DNA of 64,000 nt from Eunapius fragilis (Eukaryota > Porifera > Demospongiae > Spongillida > Spongillidae): contig OY811973.1 of assembly GCA_963681505.1 (NCBI GenBank), positions 9,954,559 through 10,018,558 of the forward strand, written 5' to 3'. Within the stretch, counting starts at the first letter, position 1, and every line of letters starts with the position of its first letter. Both the position numbers and the translations under genes were made by a program. Below, one piece after another: positions 15,346-27,910 of the stretch. The notes beneath the pieces were generated by a model. The model was not told the origin of the DNA, made no database searches, and saw nothing but the letters and a program-made list of their open reading frames with translations.

Positions 15346-16850
15346 CAGAGTCTCATTATAGGCTGTTATACGTTATGTTTTTTTTTTTTAATGTTTGTAT
15401 CTCACTATTAAACTTAGTAACTTGAAATCAATGTTGTTCCACAACATATCATACCTTGAGTTAAATAATTAATATCAAAAATCTCTAACTTTAATTATGA
15501 CTAATTTTGATAATAAAGGGTGTTGATTTATGAGGGTTTTGATACTATTGTATAACCACTTACAATAATATTGGATAGTTAGTATCTGCCTGATGAAGGC
15601 AATGTGAAATTAAATGGTTATTTCAATCCCGAGTTATACTGATTTAAACTTTGTGATTCATGAACACCCATGTAAGTATTGGACAGAAATATCTTTATGC
15701 TGTCATCATCGTTGCACTGTGTGTAGGCAGATGTGATTATGATCCTGTGTGTGCAGGGTGGTGGGAGGATTGGAAAAACCATAGTACGTAGTACAAGAAG
15801 TTGTGACTACAATAGGAAGTAAAGCAATTTTACACCAAGAATTAAATAAGCTTCAGATGTTATCAGGGGGAGACGTACATGTATGAGGAATAAGCAGTAG
15901 TGCCATATACAAGTTCCATGTTTGGAGTGGATTGGCTTGCGATATCCTTCCTCATCTCTTACTACTGAGCCAGAATACTCCACTGTCGGTGTGTGTTATC
16001 ATAAATGTAGCCAACATGCCTTTTTATGGGGACAGCGCATGATTTAATAAAGTGCATCAATGGTAGATGGTAGTTGTGTTTGTACAGCAGAATACAATGT
16101 AGTTAAAGTGGGATAACAGGTCCTGTTCCTGTTAAACCACAAAGTTTTATTATATAGTGCTATGCGTCTGGCTACACTACAATAGGCAAAGCTCCTTAAT
16201 CATACGTGGATCAGAGTTGAAATTTGCATGTTTCTGAATAAAGTGGTTACAACCAGCATATGTTATGTAACATACACGTGCATGTGCGCCATCTGCTTAT
16301 GCTTTGTTTCTGCTGGTCCTTCATTTCATGGTTAATGGAAAAAAACGGTGGCTTTCTTATTATTATAAAACATTCTCAAAGAGAATGTTTGGTGAGAATG
16401 TCTTTTTTTACTTGTTTCATGAGTTCCCAGCATATACCAAAGTTGAATACATACCATGGCTTCTTTTTTGCAAACAATAAATAAATCTGCAAGTGACTTC
16501 AATTTTGTTAACATAAATTTATTTTTTAAAACTTTGATCTCCTTCCCATACCCACATCATATTTGGTTTTATATCGTAAGGGCATTGAATATTGCCCCTA
16601 CAGGAAACGCTATAGAATTTTTTTGGGGTCAAAGTCGCTTTCATATCAGGATACAAATTGCACACAAATCAATGACATAGCATCCAACTTCATGATGTCC
16701 AGTAATGGAAAGACGCAATTATAAATTTCATTCTCATTAATTATAATTATGTATATATGCCACAACCTGTCACCCCCACCATCCCTAATTCAATGTCCAC
16801 CTCTTAGCGGCTTCCTCAGGGGGCACTGAGGTAGAGGAGGGGGTGGGTGA
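15346..16850. other. Inner left arm, non-coding
   Basis: No gene seen. Contains a T-run near 15381, a fragment at 16362-16420 (AAAACATTCTCAAAGAGAAT... and TTTTTTTACTTGTTTCAT) related to the termini of the palindromic MITE family, and at 16480-16790 the arm versions of spacer modules D and C in reverse orientation. Confidence 0.45.
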
Positions 16851-17030
16851 AGCTAGCAGGTGTGTCCACTGGTGGAGCTAGCAGGGGTGCCCACAGGAGG
16901 AGCTAGCAGGGGTGTCCACTGGTGGAGCTAGCAGGGGTGCCCACAGGAGGAGCTAGCAGGGGTGTCCACTGGTGGAGCTAGCAGGGGTGTCCACTGGTAG
17001 AGCTAGCAGGGGTGTCCACTGGTGGAGCTC
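16850..17030. repeat. 25-bp satellite block at left arm tip
   Basis: About seven units of a 25-bp repeat, reading GAGCTAGCAGGGGTGTCCAC on the + strand, i.e. the reverse complement of the satellite at 27911-28822. The block marks the inner end of the arm; its partner is at about 32870-33000. Confidence 0.9.
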
Positions 17031-17039
17031 TTTTCATAA

Positions 17040-17592
17040 TTGTTTTCGCAAAATTTGAGCTTGCCGGTTATATTATGAGTGATCACACTGGTGGAAACCG
17101 AAAACGGTACAAAGAGTACCTAAGGAACCCCGCTCTTTCTGTACCAGAAAGGATGGTAGCACGATACAAGCAACGTGGCTCGCGTGAAATGAATTCGAAT
17201 TAGTACTATTATATGTGCATATTGGCTAGCGTTAATTACATGTTAATTGTATGCAGGTGGGGTTCATGTTCACTCATGATCGATAATAGTTTATCTGCCA
17301 AATGACGTTTATGAAAAGCACTAGACAACTTGATTTACAAGTTGTACTTTGATATGTTGTATGCTGTTTTGACATTATAAATGTAATTTGCATCAGTGTA
17401 ATCTATACATGAAGAAACTTGACTAAAATGGGCAGCAAATTAATGAGTACCTCTTGCCCTATGCTCTCATGCAGAAATCAAAGTATCTTGTAATTACACA
17501 TTTCTTGCCCAAGAAGGCAAGATCTTGAGTAATCTTGGGCAAGACTTGCCCAAGAAGGCAAGATCTTGGGCAAGTCTTGCGCAAGAACTTTT
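17040..17592 (+). mobile_element. Fragment of a transposon related to the 17736-20592 element
   Basis: Starts right at the arm edge. It has a 42-codon frame (17075-17203) and, at 17505-17592, short inverted CTTGGGCAAG/CTTGCCCAAG repeats like the subterminal CTTGGCAAG/CTTGCCAAG repeats of the neighbouring element. The other terminus was not found, so this looks truncated by the arm junction or by internal deletion. Confidence 0.45.
17075..17203 (+). pseudogene. Short transposon exon (YKEYL type)
   Basis: 42 codons containing RKRYKEYLRNPALSVPERMV. It lines up with VTYRKYLTESGKSIPRTTAW at the start of the + strand gene in the neighbouring transposon (19786): both have K/R-x-Y-x-Y/K-YL, a short spacer, x-IP/VP-x-R and a basic tail. 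Probably the N-terminal exon of a transposon protein whose remaining exons are missing. Confidence 0.4.
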
Positions 17593-17978
17593 TGCTGGGT
17601 ATGCTCGGATGTTTATGACAACGCACCCTTCCCCGGCCGATATTGTCGAGCTAGAGAACAAAAAGGTTCTCACATACTTAGTATGCCTCTGATATACTTA
17701 CTTTTCATTAGTGTGACAACTGTTCCACCCTGTTCCCTAAGAAAAATATTTGCCAAGTCTTGCCAAGACTTGCCATGACTTGCCATGACATTTTGGCAAG
17801 ACTTGGCACATAATCTTGCCAAGTCTTGGCATGAAAATGGAACAGATCTTGCAAGACCATGTAAGACCATTTGAGATGCACCTTTTCCATGTAAGATGCA
17901 CCCATGCAAAACCATGCAATATTTTTAATTTAAGTTTTGAAAAGACAATGGAATGAACAACAACAACAACATTACAAT

Positions 17979-18086
17979 TCAAAGTTCAACGATATCATTT
18001 GGTGGAGGCGGCCGGTTCATTGTTGCAGCATCTCGGCATTTTTGATTTGCCTTTTGGGTGCATGAACACTTGCAAGTCAAAAGGCT
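17979..18086 (-). CDS. Cys-rich C-terminal exon in the transposon
   Basis: After a TTTCCCACAG acceptor on the - strand it reads SLLTCKCSCTQKANQKCRDA then ends NRPPPPNDIVEL and a TGA. The in-frame stops just upstream support the exon start. Its phase does not match the 18388-18474 exon directly, so either another exon lies between or it belongs to an alternative transcript. It may be the terminal exon of a transposon-encoded protein. Confidence 0.4.
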   Translation of the reverse strand, partial: SLLTCKCSCTQKANQKCRDAATMNRPPPPNDIVEL

Positions 18087-18387
18087 CTGTGGGAAACGGC
18101 TTCTTCATTATAGCTGTAATGGTTGATAACAAATATCAATCGGTAGGTAGGAATGTTACATGTAAATTATTATTTACCAATTATCCTCTCAACTTTTGGA
18201 ATAAGTTTTAAGTTTACACCATTGAACTGCATGTAGAAATGATTCAAGGATTAATCACATTGCAATTTTAACAAACCCAATCATCCTCGTCACTGGAACT
18301 GCGTGTCTCTTGACCAGAGTTTTCTTCCTTAAATAGTCTAAATGTCATATAAATTCTAAATAATACTATACGTTTTAAACTGCTGGC

Positions 18388-19719
18388 TTACGCCGGTTTG
18401 ACTTGATCTGGGCCAGCAGTGATGTGTTCTAGTATCTGAGACATTTTCCCATTAATGCTTCTCAACAGTGTAAGCTGTAGCAGACATTAAGTAATTGATA
18501 CTCAATAATATAATAATAGCTAATTATCACCTACCATCTCCTCAGTCTTTTAAACCATGATAATAAATAAAATAAATACATGTACACATCATTCAAAGGG
18601 CTCACTTGTGCTGCATTTGAATTTTGTGACTCAGAACTGCTAAACTAAATGGTAAAAAAAGTGGCAGCATTGGTTAACTTTACACGATAGATCACTTACA
18701 CTTACACTTACACTAGGGGACATTTGCTTGGGAGACTGCTCATTGCAAAGCAACCACAGAAAACAGTAATAAGACATTATTGATGCAGCCAACATTCCAT
18801 GCTTGCCACATACCTTGAAATATGAGTTGGATGAGGTAGCCTCAAGTGTGCTGGCAGATCCTTCAACAGCATCAAGAAGGACAGCTCGCTTTGACTGGTC
18901 ACCACTCTGTACATATTATGTGCAGTATGAATACATCAATATGACAATCGTTAATTTACGTTTAGACTTAACATTCCCACGTCTAGGCTTCACGTACATC
19001 ATTAATGACGAAAGCTGACACATACTATACAACCACATACTATACAATTCTGCTTACATCATGTTTTTTCACTATGCTGATGGTGGAGGGACCCTCCAAT
19101 AACGTACCAGAGAATGAACAACATCCTTAAGCTTTTCACTAGCATCAGCACAACCATCTAAATTTTAGGAAGCATGTATCTAATATTTTGCATATATATA
19201 TAATTATATATACTGACCTTTAAATTCTAGAACTTCAACAGGGTACATTTTCCCTTTGACATCGCACAGTAGCCCTGCTCCAACCTTTAGGTCCTCGATC
19301 GTTAAGGACTCGGCTTGGTCCTCTTTGCTGAGGTTGTGGACTTTGGTGACGAACACTTTTCCTGTCTGTCCACACTTGACTTTTATTGACCCTGCAAATA
19401 CATGTCTCATGAATATAGGTCGTCGCGTGTCTGATATACGGTTTTTGCGGTATGTGCACGCAAACGATGTATATCGTGTGTACATGCATTGTGGAGAGAT
19501 CCTATCGCGTTCACGCATGTACTGTATACCTAGCTGATACATATCTCATACAACATACACATTAAAAGTCTTTCAATTTATTATACATGCATATAGCGTT
19601 AGATATATTTAGCAGCTAAACGTACGAGATTGGATTTCTTCACAGCTCCCCTCCAGTTCTTTTGCCTTTGGGGTTCTTTTCGTCGTTCTTTTTGGCCTCT
19701 TGCTGAGATCCACAGCCAT
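18388..19719 (-). CDS. Five-exon gene inside the transposon, 165 codons
   Basis: Exons on the - strand: 19719-19626, 19391-19218, 19157-19108, 18906-18814 and 18474-18388. All junctions have GT..AG and all phases agree (1, 1, 0, 0), ending in TAA. The product starts MAVDLSKRPKRTTKRTPKAK (basic, nuclear-localisation-like), then has a compact middle segment with GQTGKVFVTKVHNLSKEDQ and VGAGLLCDVKGKMYPVEVLE, then an alpha-helical C-terminal part (SINGKMSQILEHI). No catalytic motif is seen. The middle segment recalls small chromatin- or BEN-associated modules but I cannot name it. Its intact frame argues for recent activity or selection. Confidence 0.6.
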
Positions 19720-19785
19720 TGTTTCAAAAAAGAAACACGTGAAACGAACGGCGCATGCGTAATTCAATTACATTCAATTTGAAAA

Positions 19786-20462
19786 ATGGAAAGACGTGTT
19801 ACATACCGCAAGTATCTTACAGAAAGTGGGAAATCAATTCCTCGTACTACAGCTTGGCGTCATATGAAACATCGCCTAGAGAGGTTAGCATGCAAACAGC
19901 CTAGCGTAATGGGCAATCAAACATGAAGTAATCAAGGTGCACAGCTGCATATCATATGGCATGCATTGGACAGCATACCTATTTCTTAAATGATCCATCC
20001 ATTGAAGAACCCAATGCTGATGAGAGAAATGCACTTAGTTGCACTGGCCGAATAGTAAAGTACAGAAAGTTGCTGAGGCATGGGGTGCTATACTGTGCAT
20101 CAACCACTAAAGCTTCAAAACGAGACAGCAGTGTTTGTGCTTATATAGAACCATCAACAAATACTATGAAATTTGGAAGAATACAATCATTTGTGCACAC
20201 CTCTCAACCCATGGTGCTACTCAGTCCATATCAAGTTACATCTATCTTGAAAGAAGCTGGACCAACATGTAGAGAGTGTCTGAACATGTATAAAGAAATT
20301 GACATTCTGGCAGCTAACAATTATGCTGTTAAAATCATTCAAGAATGTTCAAATATCATTGCAGTCCCAATTAGAGCAATAATAGCTAAGTCAATGGTAG
20401 TTGTTATTGACAATGTTAACAGATATTTAGTTAGGCAACCAAACATGTTTGAACACAATTGA
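19786..20462 (+). CDS. Plus-strand transposon gene (partial model)
   Basis: An ATG at 19786 begins MERRVTYRKYLTESGKSIPR and stays open to a GTTAGC donor at 19884. A second open stretch (to TGA-type end at 20462, about 168 codons) reads KYRKLLRHGVLYCAS...KRDSSVCAYIE...MKFGRIQSFV. That layout (K-R-x-G-x-x-Y/F-H/C, K-R-D/N-S, x-x-YG/FG-x-I) resembles the accessory C-terminal domain seen in Tnp2/EnSpm-type transposon proteins, recalled not checked. I could not join the two parts with matching phases. Its start lies only 66 bp from the start of the divergent - strand gene, implying a shared promoter. Confidence 0.45.
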
Positions 20463-20592
20463 ACTATAATTTTATATCATGTTTTAATGAACACTATAAC
20501 TTCATCACTTCTTGGCAAGACATGGCAAGACTTTCCAAGTCATGGTAATTCTTGGCAAGTCTTGGCAAGACTTGACGATAATTTTTCTTAGG

Positions 20593-20790
20593 GTTCGCGT
20601 CACAACGTCCTTGTAACATGTCCGTCTCTGTCGAATATTATGGCACCGGCTCTTTGTATGTTTCCTACATCGGATCGCCAATCAGAAGGCACTAACGAAT
20701 AGCTAGTCTACCCATCAGCCCGATTTCAAAAAGTAGCCAATAGAAAAGTCGTTTCGTTCAAAAGTTATCAAGCGTCAGTCAAACGATACC
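20593..20790. other. Junction between transposon and higher-order repeats
   Basis: No gene or repeat match recognised; a short unique stretch bridging the transposon right end and the first repeat copy. Confidence 0.3.
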
Positions 20791-21439
20791 GAATTAGACA
20801 TTTCCCTGAAGTGGAGCAGGCGCTGGACCATGACTTGCTAAGAGACAGTGGCTGTCAAGTTGGCCTGCATGAGGCAAAGAGATGCAGCACCTCAGGCTCT
20901 GAGGCTCATCAGGTTCTTTGAACCAATCTTTGGACATGATGCCGATTGATGCACAAGATGATGATCAGCTCACCTGAGGCACCCGGGGGGAGTGTCAGGA
21001 GGGACTGCACCACTAGGGTGCATATGATCCCCTAAGCCGGCCGGTGCACAAAGGGTGATAATAGGCCGGTCGAGGGCCCGCACCAGTAACCATCCGAGCT
21101 AGCCACATAACCACAGACAAACACACATGTACACTGATAAAGGAATTATTAGGGCTACAACCATGTTTACACCCGTAAACAGCACCTTAAACCAAATACT
21201 ATGGGAAATGAAAATGACGAGAATGACTGCAACTATCTCATTACTACTGCATGCATGAACCCAGCACTTGTACATTAACAAGTATATAATCTTCAAAAAT
21301 GTATTCTAAGTGATAGTGAGCTTTTTAGTGAATTAAATAGACCCATGCTGGGCTAGCTCAAAAGGTTGATTTTTTAAAATGTAGAAGGCAAAGGCACTCA
21401 ATTGGTACAGCTTACTTAGCAAGCTGTACAAATAGAGCT

Positions 21440-21520
21440 CCACAAGTGTACACTCCTGCTAGCTCCACCAATGGACACCTCTGCTAGCTCCACCAGTAGA
21501 CACCCCTGCTAGCTCCACCA
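21440..21520. repeat. Short 25-bp satellite block after module A
   Basis: About three units of CTAGCTCCACCAGTGGACAC-type sequence, same orientation as the large array at 27911-28822. Confidence 0.85.
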
Positions 21521-21786
21521 CATCTCCTCCATTTTGGGATGTTCTGTGGCCATAGCATTGGCTGTGGCACCTATATGGCTTCAGAGCTCGATGTGGCTTT
21601 GGTACAGGTGTTGTATATTAGAGTGGTGGTGACGGATGGGACGAATAGGCTTGGTGATGCGCTTATGTTGGACATAATGTGGTTGTCGCTGGGTGACCTG
21701 TCCAAGTGGCAGTGGAGGGGGGGTGGGGGGGGAGGAGGTAAGGAGACCTTGCTAGTTTGGGATGAAAGGGATTACGATGACTGGTT

Positions 21787-22056
21787 GTGGCACACTATGC
21801 CAAAATGTCATTACTGAGCTGGTCCCATGGGATCAAGGTGAGCTTTGTCCCTCACTACTGCTTGCCTGACGGAGTTGTTGTATTTGATACAGACGCTAAC
21901 CATCTGCGAAAAGAGCAGCTGAGGAACAATGGCCTGATACTTTACCAGCTGCAGTGTGGCCTTGGGGAAGGACAGCAGATGGATCACCAAAAATACATTC
22001 CAGGCAATGCAAAGTATTTTACTATTATTCAAAATGTGGTGCAGATGCATACGTAA
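21787..22056 (+). CDS. Hypothetical coding fragment in the only unique part of the array
   Basis: 89 codons containing SHGIKVSFVPHYCLPDGVVV and DANHLRKEQLRNNGLILYQL. This stretch is not repeated elsewhere in the array and has balanced amino-acid composition, unlike neighbouring frames. It lacks a clear acceptor, donor or homologue I can recall. It could be an exon captured with module B. Confidence 0.25.
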   Translation: MAHYAKMSLLSWSHGIKVSFVPHYCLPDGVVVFDTDANHLRKEQLRNNGLILYQLQCGLGEGQQMDHQKYIPGNAKYFTIIQNVVQMHT

Positions 22057-25000
22057 ATGTCATATATGAGACATTTCCACTATGGTAAATGAAAGCTAGT
22101 GTTATTGTCACATATGCCACATTTGCTAACACATTTGCACCACACATGTTTAATATTAAATACCTTGTAAATCCAAATTATCAGGCAGTGAAATTCACCA
22201 AGCTCCTCGTACTAGCACCCCCCCTCCTCCTCCACCTCCCCTCCTCCTTTCAACTGTAGAGCGTTGGAGCCCTTATTGGGCTATTGGACCTAGAAGGCAA
22301 TCTTGAAAACGTAATGTATTTACATTTACGGACCTCCTCCAGCACTAGATACTTTGTAGCCAAGCAGGAGGGGAAGGAGACACCATAGAATACCTCCAGG
22401 CTGCTTGATTGCCGGTGGTCACGGTAGCACTTGCATCTGGATCCAGCTGATGGTGCTAGTGGGAGTGATGGTGATGGTGGATATCAGGTTCTTTGCACCT
22501 GTCTTCAGACATGATGCCGATTGATGCACAAGATGATGATCAGCTCACCTGAGGCACCCGGGGGGGAGTGTCAGGAGGGACTGCACCACTAGGGTGCGTA
22601 TGATCCCATAAGCCGGCCGGAGCACAAAGGGTGATAATAGGCCGGTCGAGGGCCCGCATCAGTAACCATCCGAGCAAGCCACATAACCACAGACAAACAC
22701 ACATGTACGCTGATAAGGAATTATTAGGGCTACAACCATGCTTACATCCGTAAACAGCTCCTTAAACCAAATGTAGTACTAGGTGAAATGAAAATGACGA
22801 GAATGACTGCAACCATCTCATTACTACTGCATGCATGAACCCAACACTTGTACATTAACAAGTATATAATCTTCAAAAATGTATTCTAAGTGATAGTGAG
22901 CTTTTTAGTGAATTAAATAAATAACTCTTTATATGACCCGGGCTGGTTTAGCTCAAAAGGTTGATTTTTTCAAAATGTAGATGGCAAAGGCACTCAATTG
23001 GTATAGCTTACTTAGCAAGTGGTACAAATAGAGCTCCACCAGTGTGGGATACCCACCTCCTCCACCTCCTCCACCTCCATGCCCCTTGATCCACTACTTG
23101 TGGTTCCCACTAAGAGGTGGACGTAGAAGCAGGGATGTTTGGAGGGAGTAACAGGGGTATCTTTGTGGCACTTATGTATTTTGTTTATTAACGGAATGAA
23201 ATTTATAACTGGGTCATTATTCCGTAGCTGGTTATCGTGAAGTTGGATGCTATGCCTTTTATTTGTGTGCAACATTTCATCTATCTAAGTCCTGATGTAA
23301 AAGTGACTTTGCCCCAAAAATAAGTTTCATAACGTTAATGATTTATGAAATACATCATCATGAATAGTTAATTATAACTTTCTTTGCAGAGATTTTGAGA
23401 CATAATTGGCATCAAGTCGGTGCCCTTACTATGTACAACCAAAATATGTGAAAGAGATTAAAGGGTTAAAAAGAAATGTGTGTTTACAGTATTGAAGTCA
23501 CTTGCAGAGTTATTAATTTTAGGAAACCATTGTATAAATTTGCAAAACAGAACTTTGAAACCTGCTGGGAACAACATGCAATTGAACATAAGGATGCAAT
23601 TTTATTATTTATCTTAGCAGCTATGTTGTTTATATATACACCACAAGGGCAAGTTGCCATAGCTGTGGCTTTTGGTTAGATGTAAACAGGTACCATGACT
23701 CAGCACATCCTCGGCCAAAACACGAACACTTAAGAGATTTCTGCTGTGAACGACTCTGAAGTGGTGATTAATCATGCAAAAATTATCTACATTTAATTAC
23801 ACTGGATGGGAAGGAGTGCCTGTGATACATTTGTTGTAGCCTGATATGAACCTTAACGTGCTCATGATGTCTATCAATTGGGTGTGGCCCAACTGTCGCA
23901 TTTGGTTGGGTACTAGGGTTGCAAGGTTTACAATGATAGTTACAGTCCAATGGGATTGCACCATGTCATTATCACCCACAGACTGTGGATAACTAATAGT
24001 TCCTATGTGTCTCTTGGGGAAGTTACAATTTGTCACATTGCAACTCCATAGTCCCAAACACAGAATGGGCTGTGAATGGTTAGTGACACCACTAATGGTC
24101 TTATTTAACAGTGAAGGTACTTAGACGTTCTATCCATCTCTCATTTCATAAATAAAAGCACATGAAACAAGTTATTAGAGATAAATAATTATTTATAAAT
24201 AGCACAAGATATTACTATGCAGTGAACAACATTGATTTCAAGTTACTAAGTTTAACAGGTAACCTCATAATCTACTTAAGTTTGAACCTGTCCTTGGATA
24301 ACTAATTTTAACTAAATAGGCCATTATGAAATGAAGTAGAAAGTTTAAAAATTCTGTAATTACGTAAAAGTAAAAATTCAAATTTAATAAATTGCAGTGG
24401 TCTTAGTGTTTGTGTTTTCAAGTTTGATTTGTTGTTCTGAATATTAAACAGAATTTCATAATTTTTCAAATGTTATTCAGCAGTTTATAAATCTCTCAAT
24501 TAGTTAAAAGTTGCTGCAGATTATGAGTGGGGAGACCAAGTGTGATTGGAAGGCCTGGGGAGGAGAGACCAGAGGACAAACATCCTGTAGTGGCCCTGTG
24601 GGCATGTGGCCAGAACATAGGCTGTGGCACCTATACGGCTTCAGAGCTCGATATGGCTTTGGTACAGGTGTTGCATTACAGTGGTGGTGGTGGTGGATGG
24701 GATGGATAGGCTTGGTGATGGACCTAATGTGGTGGTTGCTGGGAGTCCTGCCCAAGTGGTGGCATGGGGAGGAAGGGGGAGGGGACGAAGAGATGCAGCA
24801 CCTCAGGCTGTGAGACTCATCAGGTATATTGACCCAATCTTTAGACATGATGCCGATTGATGCACAAGATGATGATCAGCTCACCTGAGGCACCCGGGGG
24901 GAGTGTCAGGAGGGACTGCACCACTAGGGTGCATATGACCCCATAAGCCGGCCGGAGCACAAAGGGTGATAATAGGCCGGTCGAGGGCCCGCACCAGTAA

Positions 25001-27910
25001 CCATCCAAGCTAGCCACATAACCACAGGCAAACACAGATGTACACTGATAAGGAATTATTAGGGCTACAACTATGCTTACATCCGTAAACAGCACCTTGA
25101 CCACCTGTAGAAACACTCAATACACCCCACCCCCCCGTCCCCCCTCATGCCCCTTGCTCCACCACTTGAGGATTCTGTTACGATGTGGGCGTAGAAGCAG
25201 GGATGGTGAGGGGTTGTGGCGGGGGGATTAGGGGTGGGGTGATAGGTGGTGGGGGTGGGTATCTTGTCACACCTATATACTTTGCTTATTAATTAATGGG
25301 AATGAAATTTGTAGCCGGGTCATTATTCCATAGCTGGTTAAGGTGAAGTTGGACGATGACTTTGATTTGTAAGCAACTTTTCATATATTTTTGTCCAGAT
25401 CTGAAAGTGACTTTGGTCCAAAGATCGTAAATGGCTTAGCAAATACACCTTTGCGAATAATTAATTATTTCCATGCCATCGTTCTTCAGATTACACGCAT
25501 AATTGGAATCAAATTGTTGCCCTTACTATGTAATACCAAAATATGATGTGTCTATGTGAAAGAGATTAAAGGGTTAAAAGTTAATGAGTGTGTACATTAT
25601 TGGAGTCACTTGTAGAGTTATTAATTTTTACTAAAAGGAAACCGTTGTATGGAATATGCTGGGAACCACATGTGATTGAACATAAAGATGCCATTTTGTT
25701 TCTTTTCCTAGCACCTATGTTGTTCATATACACCACAAGGGCAAGTTGCCATAGCTGTATAAACTGTGGCTTTTCGTTAGATGTAAACATGACTCAGCAC
25801 ATCCTCTGCTGAAACGCAAACACTTCAGAGATTTCTGCTATAACCCACTCCAAAGTGGAGATTTAGCATGCAGGAATTGATGGGAAGGAGTGCCTGTGAT
25901 ATGTAACCAGTGGGTGTGGCCAAACTGTCGCATTTGGTTGGGTAGATGGGTTGCAAGGTTTACAATGATAGTTACAGTCCAATGGGATTGCACCATGTCA
26001 TTATCACCCACAGACTGTGTTCGTATAAACGAACAGTTTGAATGTGTCCTTCGACAGGTTACAATTTGTCACATTGCAACTCCAGAGTCCAGACTAGGGA
26101 GGTAACACAGGATGGGCTGTGAATGGTTAGTGACACCACTAATGGTCTTATTTAATAGTGAAGGTACTTAGACGTTCTATCCATCTTTCATCTCATAAAC
26201 AAAAACACATGAAACAAGTAAAAACATTTATTTGACAGAAAAAAATATTCAGTAAACAACACTGATTTCAAGTTACTAAGTTTAGTAGTGAGATATTAAC
26301 ATTTAGCACCATAATCTGCTTTAAAAATGTTATGGTTGAAGTCGTTGTTGGAAAATTAATTATAACAAGCATTTCTAATCAGTCCATTATGAAAAGAAAT
26401 GGGAAACTAAAATTCTGTAATTATGTAATAGTAAAATTACAGTAGTCGTGTAGTGCTTTCAAGTTTGATTTGTTATGTACTAAATAGTAATTTCATACTT
26501 TTTTCAAACGCTATTGAGCAGTTTATAAATCTCTCAATTAGTTAAAAGTTGCTGTAGATTATGAGTGGGGAGACCAGAGACCAAGTGTGATCGGAGGGCC
26601 TGGGGAGGAATGACCAGAGGACAAACCACCTGTAGTGGCCCTGTGGGCATGTGGCCAGAACATAGGCTGTGACATCTATATGGCTTCAGAGCTCAAAATG
26701 GCTTTGGTACAGGTGTGGTGGTAGTGGTGGATGAGATAGATAGGCTTGGTGAGTGGTGGTTGCTGGGTGCCCTGACCAAGGGAGGAGGGGGGGGGGGGGG
26801 CCAGGGGGGATGGGGATTGGTTGCTTGGCTCCATGAGGTCCAGCAACCTGTGTTAGAGAACAGTGGTAGTGGTGGATGGGATGGATAGGCTTGGTGATGC
26901 GCTTATGTTGGACATAATGTGGTTGTCGCTGGGTGCCCTGTCCAAGTGGCAGCATCGAGAGGAGGCAGGGGGAGGAAGCAGCGGGAGGGGAGGGAGAGTC
27001 CGATGGGCTGCAGCTTGAGGAAACCCGATGCTCAGGGAGGGGGGGAGTGGGAGGGGGGAGGGGGAGGGTGGGGGGTTGGGGATAGGTTACTTACTCCACG
27101 AGGTCCCTGTAGTGGAGCAGGCGCTGGACCACGACTTGCTTAGAGATGTTGGTTGTCAAGTTGGCCTGCATGAGGCAAAGAGATGCAGCACCTCAGGCTG
27201 TGAGGCTCATCAGGTTCTTTGACCCAATCTTTGGACATGATGCCGATTGATGCACAAGATGATGATCAGCTCACCTGAGGCACCCGGGGGGAGTGTCAGG
27301 AGGGACTGCACCACTAGAGTGCATATGATTCCATAAGCCGGCCGGTGCACAAAGGGTGATAATAGGCCGGTCGAGGGCCCGCACCAGTAACCATCCGAGC
27401 TAGCCACATAACCACAGACAAACACACATGTACGCTGATAAAGAATTATTAGAGCTACAACCATGTTTACATCTGTAAACAGCACCTTAAACCAAATGTA
27501 GTACTAAGTGAAATGAAAATGACGAGAATGACTGCAACCACTCATTACTACTTAGCTAGCCACATAACCACAGACAAACACAGATGTACGCTGATAAGGA
27601 ATTGTTGGGGCTGCTAAAGCTCTGTTTACATCCGTAAACAGCAACTTAAACTAAATGCAGTACTATGCGAAATGAAAATGACGAGAAAGACTGCAACTAA
27701 TAGTACTACTGCATGCATGAACCCAACACTTGTACATTAACAAGTATATAATCTTCAACAATGTATTTCAAGTGATAGTGTGCTTTTTAGTGAATTAAAT
27801 AACTCTTTATATGACCCATGCTGGGCTAGCTCAAAAGGTTGATTTTTTTTCAAAATGTAGATGGCAAAGGCACTCAATTGATACAGCTTACTTAGCAAGC
27901 AGTACAAATA

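Larger units (their letters stand above)
1..17037. repeat. Left arm of giant inverted repeat
   Basis: Reading this arm forward matches the reverse complement of 32861-48523 almost throughout. Position 1 pairs with 48523, 2581 with 45951, 9001 with 40704, 12466 with 37254 and 17037 with about 32861. Paired stretches differ by about 1-2% where I compared translated segments. Left-only material includes 1.24 kb at 2614-3848, a 142-bp MITE at 13328-13469 and a longer poly-C at 13511. The right arm has about 74 bp more of the 39-bp minisatellite. Identity stops just after the satellite block ending near 17030. The outer end is not visible because homology continues to base 1. Confidence 0.93.
17736..20592. 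mobile_element. TIR DNA transposon with two divergent genes
   Basis: The left end CCTAAGAAAAATATTTGCCA and the right end (reverse complement) CCTAAGAAAAATTATCGTCA match over the first 13 bases and continue into repeated CTTGCCAAGACTTGCCA blocks on both sides (17745-17850 and 20505-20580). GTTC flanks both ends (17732-17735 and 20593-20596), a candidate 4-bp target duplication. Inside are a - strand multi-exon gene (19719 down to 18388, possibly to 17979) and + strand coding sequence (19786-20462). No complete DDE transposase is visible, so this copy may be non-autonomous. The superfamily is not assigned. Confidence 0.7.

Noticed and set aside
24511-24860. Recurring frames in module B (for example ending PIFGHDAD)
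   Set aside because: Frames vary between copies by indels and low-complexity Gly/Trp runs; no splice or motif support. A degraded exon ancestor is possible but unproven.
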